A stretch of 35,795 bases of DNA from a virus: positions 1 through 35,795 of IMG/VR virus record IMGVR_UViG_3300009285_004241. The stretch is one strand, 5' to 3'. This document shows, piece after piece, positions 15,852 to 21,806 of this stretch (its first letter is position 1; every line of letters starts with the position of its first letter). The notes below the pieces were generated by a model that ran no database searches, was not told the DNA's origin, and saw only the letters and a list, made by a program, of their open reading frames with translations. The position numbers were made by a program, and so were the translations under genes.

Positions 15852-16826
15852 GTGAAAGAGCTTGACCCTAAGATATTCCACGATATCCTTACATTTGGTA
15901 AGCTCCTAGTGGACACTAAGGACATTGATCCTATCTACCCCCTGTTGTCTAATGTGATAGAGAGGGAGGGGCTAGTCCAGGAGGACGGGCTTTGGCTTTC
16001 GTTTTTGTATCTCTTCTACTACAATGCAGCCTCTGCTTGGGCCACGTTCCAGGAGTTCCCCAGGATGTTGAATATTATGACGGATCAGGGAGAGGGGGCG
16101 TTTCGAGACTGGGAGAAAGATAATCGGGCTGGACTTTCTATTGGAATGGAGCGCCGGGGGCTCCGGGGGGGTAAGGTGGTACCGGTTGTTGCCTTTTTGG
16201 CCAGGATGATAGGGCCGGGGAACCTCCTAAACTGGTTGTCTGACGGGCTAGGCGGGGACCGTAGGCAGAATTATGAGGTTTTGTGGGTTAGGGTGCAGAC
16301 CCTTCCCCAGGTGGGACGCTGGGCCGCATTTAAGTGGCTTGATTTGCTCCTTCATGTTCACAATTTCCACCTGGAAACCCCGGATATGAGGATATCCCAC
16401 TGCTCTGGTCCAAGGCAGGCTTTGGAGGAACTATACCTGGGGGGTCATAACCCGAGGCAGGATTCAGATTATATATTCTCGCTTAATTGTTTGGGTATGA
16501 GGTTAAAAGATCAACTTGAATCCTGTGGGCTTCCCTTAACGTGGGATGAATTGGAGACTGTCCTGTGTAATTTTCACAGTTTGTGCTACGGGAGGTATGT
16601 GGTTGGGCACGATATAGATGAACACCTTGGGCACACTCTCCTTGGGATCGGGGACCAAAGTTCTTGGATGGAAGCTCGGGGCCGCGTCTTTGACCCATGC
16701 CTTTTGGGTGAACTTCATGGTTGGACTGGAATTAGAAAGCCTTTGTTAGGTTTGTATAGGGATAATGGTATCATTTACAACCCTTTAACAGATGATAATG
16801 GGGGTGGATACGTTGGAAGAGGATAA
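15852..16826 (+). CDS. Amino acid:DNA transferase-like protein (aGPT-pyrophosphorylase clade)
   Basis: 324 aa from a GTG. Family-typical segments include DIDPIYPLLSNVIE, GLWLSFLYLFYYNAASAW, a GMERRGLRGGK box, VGRWAAFKWLDLLLHV, ISHCSGPRQALEEL and a late LCNFHSLCYGRYVVG. This matches the group originally named alpha-glutamyl/putrescinyl thymine pyrophosphorylase, related in fold to helical DNA glycosylases. Members in phages ViI and M6 displace the phosphorylated hydroxymethyl group on the base with an amino acid. It would act on DNA after the split kinase. The attached amino acid cannot be read from the sequence. Identification is by remembered pattern, so a profile search is the proper test. 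Confidence 0.72.
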   Translation: MKELDPKIFHDILTFGKLLVDTKDIDPIYPLLSNVIEREGLVQEDGLWLSFLYLFYYNAASAWATFQEFPRMLNIMTDQGEGAFRDWEKDNRAGLSIGMERRGLRGGKVVPVVAFLARMIGPGNLLNWLSDGLGGDRRQNYEVLWVRVQTLPQVGRWAAFKWLDLLLHVHNFHLETPDMRISHCSGPRQALEELYLGGHNPRQDSDYIFSLNCLGMRLKDQLESCGLPLTWDELETVLCNFHSLCYGRYVVGHDIDEHLGHTLLGIGDQSSWMEARGRVFDPCLLGELHGWTGIRKPLLGLYRDNGIIYNPLTDDNGGGYVGRG

Positions 16827-17253
16827 GATTGTGAGAGGTGTCCGGGAGGGTTTGGGAAGCTTATTGTCGCAGGAGATCTGCTCGTCCTTGGAAGCCCTTT
16901 CACAGGACATTGCTGTGGGTGGGACGGTAGAGTTCAGGAATATGGATTTGCCTAGTGTGTCCCCACCAGGGGTGGATGATCTTGCCAGAGCGTTGTTTTT
17001 TGTTGTGAACCTCTACGCTTTGAAAAACCCAAAATATGGAGACAGTTGGTGCCGCCGTGGGGGGCACGGAATTTTCCACAATGTGGCTAGGAAATTTGAT
17101 CGACTAGAGCGGGCGGAGCTAGAGGGGGCTGTTTTCGAGATGGATGAGATTGTGGATTTAGCCGTGTATTCTTGGCTTCAGTTGGCTTGGCACTTGAGCC
17201 ATCGCACGGAAGACTTTGAGGCTTGGGTCCGGAGGGTATTCACTCAGCCTTGA
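16813..17253 (+). CDS. Nmad1 (DUF1599)-like nucleotide-modification-associated protein
   Basis: About 146 aa. The start is uncertain: TTG 16813 has GGGGTGG 5 bases upstream; ATG 16792 lacks a ribosome binding site; GTG 16831 has GAAGAGG. The core KNPKYGDSWCRRGGHGIFHNV..KFDRLER..MDEIVDLAVYSWLQLAW matches the nucleotide modification associated domain 1 pattern (YGDSW, then helices with E and D in ..EIVDLA), an all-alpha fold resembling MazG-type nucleotide pyrophosphatases. It probably hydrolyses or binds a (modified or canonical) dNTP. It closes the cluster: a 238-base gap with a new promoter candidate follows. Confidence 0.65.
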   Translation: MEEDKIVRGVREGLGSLLSQEICSSLEALSQDIAVGGTVEFRNMDLPSVSPPGVDDLARALFFVVNLYALKNPKYGDSWCRRGGHGIFHNVARKFDRLERAELEGAVFEMDEIVDLAVYSWLQLAWHLSHRTEDFEAWVRRVFTQP

Positions 17254-17322
17254 GATTTACTGTAATTGCTTCCACCGGGAACCCCTCAACTTCCTAACTA
17301 GTTGTTTTCAAATCAGTTGTAA

Positions 17323-17347
17323 GCCCTCCGGGAGCGGGCAATCTTTT
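17323..17347 (+). terminator. Weak terminator candidate after the modification cluster
   Basis: GCCCTCC pairs with GGAG-C-GGGC (17323-17339), followed by a pyrimidine stretch with TCTTTTCTC. The stem is short and bulged, and the T-tract is interrupted. The location between the cluster and the next promoter is the main support. Confidence 0.3.
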
Positions 17348-17423
17348 CTCTGTTCTCCCCTTCAACCCTACAAATTTCCTCCAACCTGTTGATATTCCAA
17401 CCTAAAAAACTTAAAAATACCTC

Positions 17424-17454
17424 TTTACTTTCCGTGCCCGGGAACGTGTATTAT
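17424..17454 (+). promoter_or_regulatory. Promoter candidate P2 (TTTACT / TATTAT)
   Basis: TTTACT (17424-17429) is followed by TGTATT at a 17-base spacing or TATTAT (17449-17454) at 19 bases. The -35 context CTTTACTTT and a GC-rich spacer match P1. The first gene with a good ribosome binding site starts at 17492. Confidence 0.55.
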
Positions 17455-17491
17455 AGTCAGGATGGTAAACTTCAAACAAGGAGGAAGGGCA

Positions 17492-17653
17492 ATGGGGCAG
17501 AAAGCTTACATCCAGCGGGCCGGTGGGACCTGGGAGAGTTGGGTGTACACTGAGGAGGGCCGGTTGTTCGTCTGGAACCACAGCCTGGCTGCTCTTCGGA
17601 GGTTTTGGGAGCGGAGAGGGTATTTAATTGTTCTAATTGAGGAGGATGTGTGA
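17492..17653 (+). CDS. Small protein of unknown function
   Basis: 53 aa. The ATG at 17492 follows the very strong leader AAACAAGGAGGAAGGG; an upstream in-frame ATG at 17462 would place that leader inside the gene and would sit at the predicted transcription start. The protein is basic and tryptophan-rich (GTWESWVYTEEGRLFVW, then LRRFWERRGY). No known motif. It is the first gene after promoter candidate P2. Confidence 0.6.
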   Translation: MGQKAYIQRAGGTWESWVYTEEGRLFVWNHSLAALRRFWERRGYLIVLIEEDV

Positions 17654-17742
17654 TGGATATGCAGGATTAGTTTTTTTATCTTATAGGAAGGGAGGTGAGT
17701 TTTTCGTCTGTGGGGTATCTCTATAAACAAGGAGGAAGGGTG

Positions 17743-18426
17743 ATGGTTGAAGGGAAAGAGTCGGTGGTGGCGTATTTTGTGGTGGTGGGGCCGAGCGGGG
17801 TGACCAAGATCCATAGGTGTGAGCGTGGTGAGGAGGCTATGGATTATTTCCATGCCTACGTGACTGGGGATGATGAGGTCCCTATGGCTCTGTCCGAGGG
17901 GTTGATGTCCCATATGCCTGGGGGTGGGTTGGCAAATACATGGAATGTGCTCAACCCGATGAACCCTGTCAAGAAGTTTTCAGACCAAGTCACTGGGATT
18001 GGTCGCATTATGGATTTCTTGGCCCAAATCCACGTTGCTTTGGGGGATTACTCTTTGGGCTCAGAACCAGAGGCCGTGAAGGAGACCAAGCCCAAGGCCG
18101 TGAAGGAGACCAAGCCCAAGGCCGTGAAGGAGACCAAGCCCGGGACCGAGGGGAAGAGGCAGCCGTCTCTCCCCCCAGGCTCTAAGCCTTGCCCCCGTTG
18201 CCGGAGAGAGGGGGTCCGGAGGGCTGCTTCCTTCTTGGTGGTGGGAAAATATCCCCTTCTGGGGTTTCCTAAAACAGGAGGTTTTGCCCCTATCCAGGGT
18301 TTACTCTGCAAAGAGCATATCGAGACAATGAAAGGGGCTGGGGCTCAGTTGAAGCAGTACCCGATTGAGCAGAAAGCGAAGCCGGGGATAGAGGCCCCGG
18401 AGCGGCAGCCAGTTTCTGGGGACTAG
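17743..18426 (+). CDS. Repeat-containing protein with cysteine motif, function unknown
   Basis: 227 aa from the ATG at 17743, preceded by the same AAACAAGGAGGAAGGG leader as the gene upstream (GTG 17695 is an in-frame alternative). Residues 1-105 are globular without a recognised domain. Residues about 108-135 contain three copies of AVKETKP(K), encoded by perfect 24-base repeats, forming a charged linker. The C-terminal part has C-P-R-C and a later LCKEHIE, a likely C2-CH zinc site. An intrinsic terminator follows 22 bases after the stop. The overall plan (globular head, charged linker, zinc tail) suggests an adaptor or nucleic-acid-binding protein, but this is a guess. Confidence 0.6.
   Translation: MVEGKESVVAYFVVVGPSGVTKIHRCERGEEAMDYFHAYVTGDDEVPMALSEGLMSHMPGGGLANTWNVLNPMNPVKKFSDQVTGIGRIMDFLAQIHVALGDYSLGSEPEAVKETKPKAVKETKPKAVKETKPGTEGKRQPSLPPGSKPCPRCRREGVRRAASFLVVGKYPLLGFPKTGGFAPIQGLLCKEHIETMKGAGAQLKQYPIEQKAKPGIEAPERQPVSGD
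18071..18141 (+). repeat. Three perfect tandem copies of a 24-base unit
   Basis: The unit begins AGGCCGTGAAGG and repeats at 18071, 18095 and 18119 (the last copy is one base short). It is in frame and encodes the AVKETKPK linker. It is a recent in-frame expansion within a coding sequence, not a CRISPR. Confidence 0.95.
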
Positions 18427-18448
18427 GGCACGGTTTTTCTGACTTTGT

Positions 18449-18493
18449 GGGCGGATTGCTAAGGTTGGGGAGGTGGGCAATCCGCCCTTTTTT
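18449..18493 (+). terminator. Intrinsic terminator
   Basis: GGGCGGATTGC (18449-18459) pairs perfectly with GCAATCCGCCC (18477-18487), an 11-bp stem, followed at once by TTTTTT. It ends the P2 transcript. Confidence 0.92.
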
Positions 18494-18511
18494 CTGTTGT
18501 AGGAGGGCTGT

Positions 18512-18694
18512 ATGCTGAAAAGGAAAAACCCGCACGCCGTGGAACTGGGAAAACTTGGGGCTGCAAAGGGTGGACGGGCTCGGGCCAGGAAGCTGACCCC
18601 AGAACAACGCTCTGAGGGGGCTCGGGTAGCATCCATGGCTCGTTGGGAGCGGTATCAGGAGCAACAACGGGATGCCAAGGGTACCAAAGCCTAG
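18512..18694 (+). CDS. Small basic KGGRARA-type protein
   Basis: 60 aa. The ATG has AGGAGGG at 18501-18507. The sequence NPHAVELGKLGAAKGGRARA, then LTPEQRSEGARVASMARWERY, matches a widespread family of small basic proteins with the pattern LGxxGGxKGGxARAxKL(S/T)PExRxxxAxxAxxARW. Their function is not known; the charge suggests nucleic-acid binding. It follows the terminator, so transcription must come from read-through or a promoter I could not identify. Confidence 0.75.
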   Translation: MLKRKNPHAVELGKLGAAKGGRARARKLTPEQRSEGARVASMARWERYQEQQRDAKGTKA

Positions 18695-19094
18695 TCGGGT
18701 TGTTAAGCCTAGTCAGTTGTCTTGTCCTGAGTGCGGGGCACCTATGATACGCCGTAGCAGCCACTATGGTATGTTTTACGGTTGCTCCAACTACCCGGCT
18801 TGCAAAGCCACTCATGGAGCTCACCCTGACGGTAAGCCATTAGGGAGGCCAGCTGATAAGGCAACCCGTTTAGCCCGCATCAGGGCACACCGCGCATTTG
18901 ACTCTCTGTGGATTCCCCGCCACATTATGACCAGAGACCAAGCCTATGATTGGCTAAAAGAGGTTATGTCAGTTGTGGAGCCGGAGGCTCACATAGGATC
19001 TTTTTGTAAAGAGCAATGTGATATGTTGATTGATTTGGCCAGGGCCAAGCTCCACGGTTGGGTGGATGGCTTGGGCCGGAAGGCTGTAGGCTAA
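18672..19094 (+). CDS. Zinc-finger-containing protein (DUF3268-like)
   Basis: 140 aa, overlapping the previous gene by 23 bases. A topoisomerase-type zinc ribbon lies at the N-terminus: LSCPECGAPMIRR...FYGCSNYPACKATHGAH, giving four cysteines. It is followed by PLGRPADKATRLARIRAHRAFDSLW, DQAYDWLKEVM and a later AHIGSFCKEQC. This order of ribbon, R-x2-RxxAHxxFD helix and AYxWL helix fits the DUF3268 family of phages and bacteria. Function is not established; single-strand DNA or RNA binding is likely from the ribbon. Confidence 0.75.
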   Translation: MPRVPKPSRVVKPSQLSCPECGAPMIRRSSHYGMFYGCSNYPACKATHGAHPDGKPLGRPADKATRLARIRAHRAFDSLWIPRHIMTRDQAYDWLKEVMSVVEPEAHIGSFCKEQCDMLIDLARAKLHGWVDGLGRKAVG

Positions 19095-19306
19095 CGTCAT
19101 CGACTCCGGATGAGATTGATGATATGTTGGAGTCTATCCAAGCCCACTTTACTTCTTACCTGTCTGATCGGGAAGATCAATTCATTATTGATATAACGGA
19201 TCGGTGGGAGCGTTACCGCCGGTTGACTCCTGGGCAGGTTGGTTGGTTGGAGGATATATTTGAGAGGTTTGCCAGGGGTGACCACTTGAGGAGGGGTAGC
19301 CCATGA
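19058..19306 (+). CDS. Small acidic phage protein, unknown
   Basis: Up to 82 aa; the start is uncertain (ATG 19058 without a clear ribosome binding site, or ATG 19124 after GGATGAG). The conserved-looking part, IDDMLESIQAHF...SDREDQFIIDITDRWERYRRLTPGQVGWLEDIFERF, resembles short phage proteins that pair a DDML helix with an LTxxQxxWLExIYxR motif. No function is known. Its 3' end lies at the edge of the right inverted-repeat arm. Confidence 0.55.
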   Translation: MGGWLGPEGCRLTSSTPDEIDDMLESIQAHFTSYLSDREDQFIIDITDRWERYRRLTPGQVGWLEDIFERFARGDHLRRGSP

Positions 19307-19420
19307 CCTAGCCGGTTTAGCATGACCAAACCCATGACGTAGTGAGGGTGTTTTTGAAATTGACTTTTTTAGTTTTCAGTAGGTTACGGTGAAAATCCAA
19401 GAGATCATGACGTAGATGAC
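19302..19420 (-). repeat. Right arm of ~120-bp inverted repeat
   Basis: This is the reverse-complement partner of 786-906. Reading the minus strand, it begins GTCATCTACGTCATGATC, keeps TTGGATTTTCACCGTAAC, has a diverged AT-rich middle, and ends with CCTCACTACGTCATGG, TTGGTCATG and CTAGGTCATG. On the minus strand it also preserves the reading LLDFHRN..LKT seen in the +1 frame of the sigma-like gene's 3' end, so it looks like a displaced copy of that gene end plus its downstream control region. The following HTH gene starts within it. Confidence 0.75.
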
Positions 19421-19664
19421 TTCCCCGCAAGGTGACGAGAGCAGGAAACGGAAACGGGCTCCCAGGGTAATTTTTGATGACATTAAGGTGATACCATCTA
19501 AGGTGCTAGAGGATTACTTGAGGACTAGGTCATTGGAAAAGACCGCGCTTATTTGGAGGATAGGTCCAACTACCGTGAAGCGGATTGTGGAGCTACAGGG
19601 GGGGCTCATTAATGAGAGGGGCCGACCAAAGGACGATGTTTGGGGGGATGGGGAAACACCATGA
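19416..19664 (+). CDS. Small helix-turn-helix protein
   Basis: 82 aa. The ATG lies inside the edge of the right repeat arm and has no good ribosome binding site. The start is strongly basic (SRKRKRAPR). Residues 30-62, VLEDYLRTRSLEKTALIWRIGPTTVKRIVE, fit a sigma region 4/homeodomain-like helix-turn-helix. It may bind the repeated TCATG sites next to its own start (autoregulation), by position only. ATGA overlap with the next gene indicates coupling. Confidence 0.6.
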   Translation: MTSPQGDESRKRKRAPRVIFDDIKVIPSKVLEDYLRTRSLEKTALIWRIGPTTVKRIVELQGGLINERGRPKDDVWGDGETP

Positions 19665-20416
19665 ACCTGCTGAACCTGCTGGAACCTGGATTGGACCCAA
19701 ATAGCTTAGAATTCTCTTTGGGCAACGCTCTGTGGAAGGTTGGGGCCACATTTGTGGAGCACCGGGGGGAGCGATCAGTATATAGCGTTAAGGGCAAGCT
19801 CATCACTTTGCCTAACAAGTTGAGTAATTCAAGGCAATTAAGGCTTTGGGAGGAGTTTGTTAAGAGGGCCGCAGACGGTAGGTTGGATAATCCACCTGAC
19901 CTTGTTCAAGAGGTCCCAGTGCTACGTAGTCGGCGCGGGAAGGCCGCCGGTTTTCTGCCCGACTGGGAAAGGCTTCGATTGATTGTGGAGTACTTGGGGC
20001 AGGTTAAACCCACTGGAAAAAGTGTATCGGAGTTGCGGGATTATTTCCGGTGGAAACCATTAAGCAGTGGGTCCTTGTCCAGAGTTTTAAAGTTGGGAAT
20101 ATCTACTGGGGTATTGTTTTGTGGTGGTCTAAAGAGGGGAGGCAACCGTTATTTTTTAGTGGATGAATACCATTCTGAGCCTGAAAAGCAGCCGGTAGAG
20201 GTTGACTACCAACAGCCTGACAGGCCTGTGGAGATCCTAGAGAAGACCGTTTTGGAAGTCAACAACGACGATGTGCTGGAGAAGATCCGTGAGATTCTGG
20301 AGGCTTTTCAGCATAGGGCTTCTCATGCGGGCTCCGACTGGTCAACCTTCCAGTTGGGGAAGATTGCCGGTATCTTAGAGATAAGGCCAGGCTCTGAAAG
20401 AGGGGGAAAAGAATGA
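19661..20416 (+). CDS. Unknown protein, possible winged-helix DNA-binding protein
   Basis: 251 aa. The ATG overlaps the HTH gene's stop by four bases; an in-frame upstream start at 19640 is possible. The central part, LRLIVEYLGQVKPTGKSVSELRDYFRWKPLSSGSLSRVLKLGISTGVLFCGG..GGNRYFLVDE, looks like a winged helix: three helices, then a beta-hairpin with GNRYFL. The N-terminal 90 residues are mixed alpha/beta, and the C-terminal 60 are helical and acidic. It may act with the preceding HTH protein in replication initiation or transcription control. No enzyme motif. Confidence 0.5.
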   Translation: MNLLNLLEPGLDPNSLEFSLGNALWKVGATFVEHRGERSVYSVKGKLITLPNKLSNSRQLRLWEEFVKRAADGRLDNPPDLVQEVPVLRSRRGKAAGFLPDWERLRLIVEYLGQVKPTGKSVSELRDYFRWKPLSSGSLSRVLKLGISTGVLFCGGLKRGGNRYFLVDEYHSEPEKQPVEVDYQQPDRPVEILEKTVLEVNNDDVLEKIREILEAFQHRASHAGSDWSTFQLGKIAGILEIRPGSERGGKE

Positions 20417-20619
20417 GATTTATTAAAGACTGGAGGTTGAGAGGGGGGGGCTCGTTAACTTCTTTGGGACTAGATGGGGTCACCTATTTCCCTTCCCGCA
20501 AATCCAATTTACCAAGACCTCTGTGGGATTGTTTTGCCTGGAACGATTGGGTTGTTTATGCTGTGTTGTTTGGGATTGTTATTACTGTGCTAGTATCCAG
20601 CCTTTGGGTTTGGAGGTGA
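20413..20619 (+). CDS. Small single-pass membrane protein
   Basis: 68 aa. The ATG overlaps the previous stop (ATGA) and has GGGGGAA 7 bases upstream. The N-terminal 45 residues are polar and basic. The C-terminal stretch WVVYAVLFGIVITVLVSSLW is one transmembrane helix ending in WR. Function unknown. Confidence 0.6.
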   Translation: MRFIKDWRLRGGGSLTSLGLDGVTYFPSRKSNLPRPLWDCFAWNDWVVYAVLFGIVITVLVSSLWVWR

Positions 20620-20622
20620 GTT

Positions 20623-21003
20623 GTGTGGGAGATTCGGAGCGGGGATCAACTTCCTTATGTGTGGGGCCACGTGGAGGAGTTCATTGAGAAGAGGGGGGAT
20701 GGTGAGGAGGACTTGGGGTTTGTGGTCCCTACAATTGAACTGTTAATTCCTATCCAGGAGCCAGTCAAGAGGGTTGGCCCAAAGGGTATCCCTATTGTAG
20801 GCGGGGGCCTGGTGCAGGTGAGGCGGAGGCCGCTCTGGGTGGGCACGCCTTGGGCCTTCAAAGGGGAATTGTGGAGGTTGGAGGGGCTGCCTTCCCCGGA
20901 GGAGGAGTTGAAGATCCAATGGTTGAGGGTGTTTCCCTACGATGTGGCCAAGGTCCGGGGGGGAGGGGCCGCCTTAGCCTCCATAACGGATGGGAACGGT
21001 TGA
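20623..21003 (+). CDS. Unknown protein
   Basis: 126 aa. GTG start with GGAGGTGAG just upstream. It is rich in beta-branched residues, Pro, Gly and Trp (ELLIPIQEPVKRVGPKGIPIVGGG, PWAFKGELWRLEGLP). A compact beta-rich fold is likely. No motif was recognised. It is the last gene before a stretch (21004-22800) whose codon use is visibly less G-rich. Confidence 0.55.
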   Translation: MWEIRSGDQLPYVWGHVEEFIEKRGDGEEDLGFVVPTIELLIPIQEPVKRVGPKGIPIVGGGLVQVRRRPLWVGTPWAFKGELWRLEGLPSPEEELKIQWLRVFPYDVAKVRGGGAALASITDGNG

Positions 21004-21120
21004 CTATAAGAGATTGGGGGGAGAAAGTGTTTAATGATTTGGGCTCCTGGGGCTCTGCTATCCGAGAGGAAGCAGACCAGCGTCTCTGAGGCTGGATTCG
21101 AGGCTCCCACGAGCCCACTG

Positions 21121-21195
21121 GTTGCCCCGGCTGTGTGGAGCGAGAACACGGAGGCTTCGGCCGTCGATGTGCGCGATGAAGCCAGCCGGGGCAAC
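21121..21195. repeat. 13-bp perfect inverted repeat, with a third copy downstream
   Basis: GTTGCCCCGGCTG (21121-21133) is the exact reverse complement of 21183-21195, with 49 bases between. The core TTGCCCCGGCT recurs at 21582-21592. The copies bracket the gene at 21212-21541, which suggests a module boundary or a structured leader RNA. Confidence 0.8.
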
Positions 21196-21211
21196 TGAAG
21201 GGAGAAGAGGG

Positions 21212-21541
21212 GTGGAACTACTTGACGATTACTTTGCACTGCAACAGCAGATTTATGACCACTTTGGCTACCGTGAAGATTGGCGAGTTATTCCGCTCTA
21301 TGACTCCCGCGAATACTTCTGGCGCGTCCAAGGTGATGGGCCGGGCGAGGTACACTATGCCAAGACGGAGCAGGAGCTTGCCAACGCAACCGGCGACTAC
21401 TACGTAAATGAGATTTACACACAGCGGTTCCTGCGAAAGTGGGTCTATCGCGCCTCCGACTACACGATGGTTTGCGTGGACACTCACACAGACGGCAACC
21501 AGTTCTTGCAAGTGTTTGACAACGAGAAAGAGCGACCGTGA
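21212..21541 (+). CDS. Unknown acidic protein
   Basis: 109 aa from the GTG at 21212, with GGGAGAAGAGG upstream. Aromatic and acidic: LLDDYFALQQQIYDHFGYREDWRVIPLYDSREYFWRV, then GPGEVHYAKTEQEL, YTQRFLRKWVYR and a C-terminal VDTHTDGNQFLQVFDN. The order of short strands suggests a small alpha+beta fold. I do not recognise the family. Its base composition is less G-rich than the neighbours, pointing to separate acquisition. Confidence 0.6.
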   Translation: MELLDDYFALQQQIYDHFGYREDWRVIPLYDSREYFWRVQGDGPGEVHYAKTEQELANATGDYYVNEIYTQRFLRKWVYRASDYTMVCVDTHTDGNQFLQVFDNEKERP

Positions 21542-21613
21542 CCATGTGCTCTACATAGGTGTTTAGGACAGGGGGAAAGAATTGCCCCGGCTACGAGGCA
21601 AAGGGACTACACG

Positions 21614-21799
21614 TTGGCTCCAGAAAACTGCACCACGAGAGAACTTTTGCAAAGTCCTATTTTCAATCTAGCTCTATGCGAGCGGTGCGGGTGGAGTAAA
21701 AGAACAGAGGAAAGATTCCTCCGTGACCCGAATGTAAAGGAACTGTTTGATAGAATCGTGCAGGCTCATCGCTGCGAAAGAGAACAGGAGAAAGCATGA
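21614..21799 (+). CDS. Small cysteine-containing protein, doubtful
   Basis: 61 aa from a TTG with AAGGGA 8 bases upstream. NLALCERCGWSKRTEERFLRDPNVKELFDRI has a CxxC and a helical remainder. It ends 8 bases before the methylase start, so it may be a small partner gene. The start and reality of the gene are uncertain. Confidence 0.4.
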   Translation: MAPENCTTRELLQSPIFNLALCERCGWSKRTEERFLRDPNVKELFDRIVQAHRCEREQEKA

Positions 21800-21806
21800 G
21801 CCTGCA

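Noticed and set aside
18071-18141. Short tandem repeats considered as a CRISPR array
   Set aside because: The copies are contiguous without spacers, 24 bases long, in frame within a gene, and encode a charged linker.
786-19420. Inverted repeat interpreted as terminal repeats of a transposon
   Set aside because: No transposase or target-site duplication; the enclosed genes are core phage replication genes; the arms hold regulatory motifs and a gene remnant.
20850-21089. 79-codon plus-strand frame overlapping the gene at 20623
   Set aside because: Gly-rich shadow of the better-supported frame, with no independent ribosome binding site.
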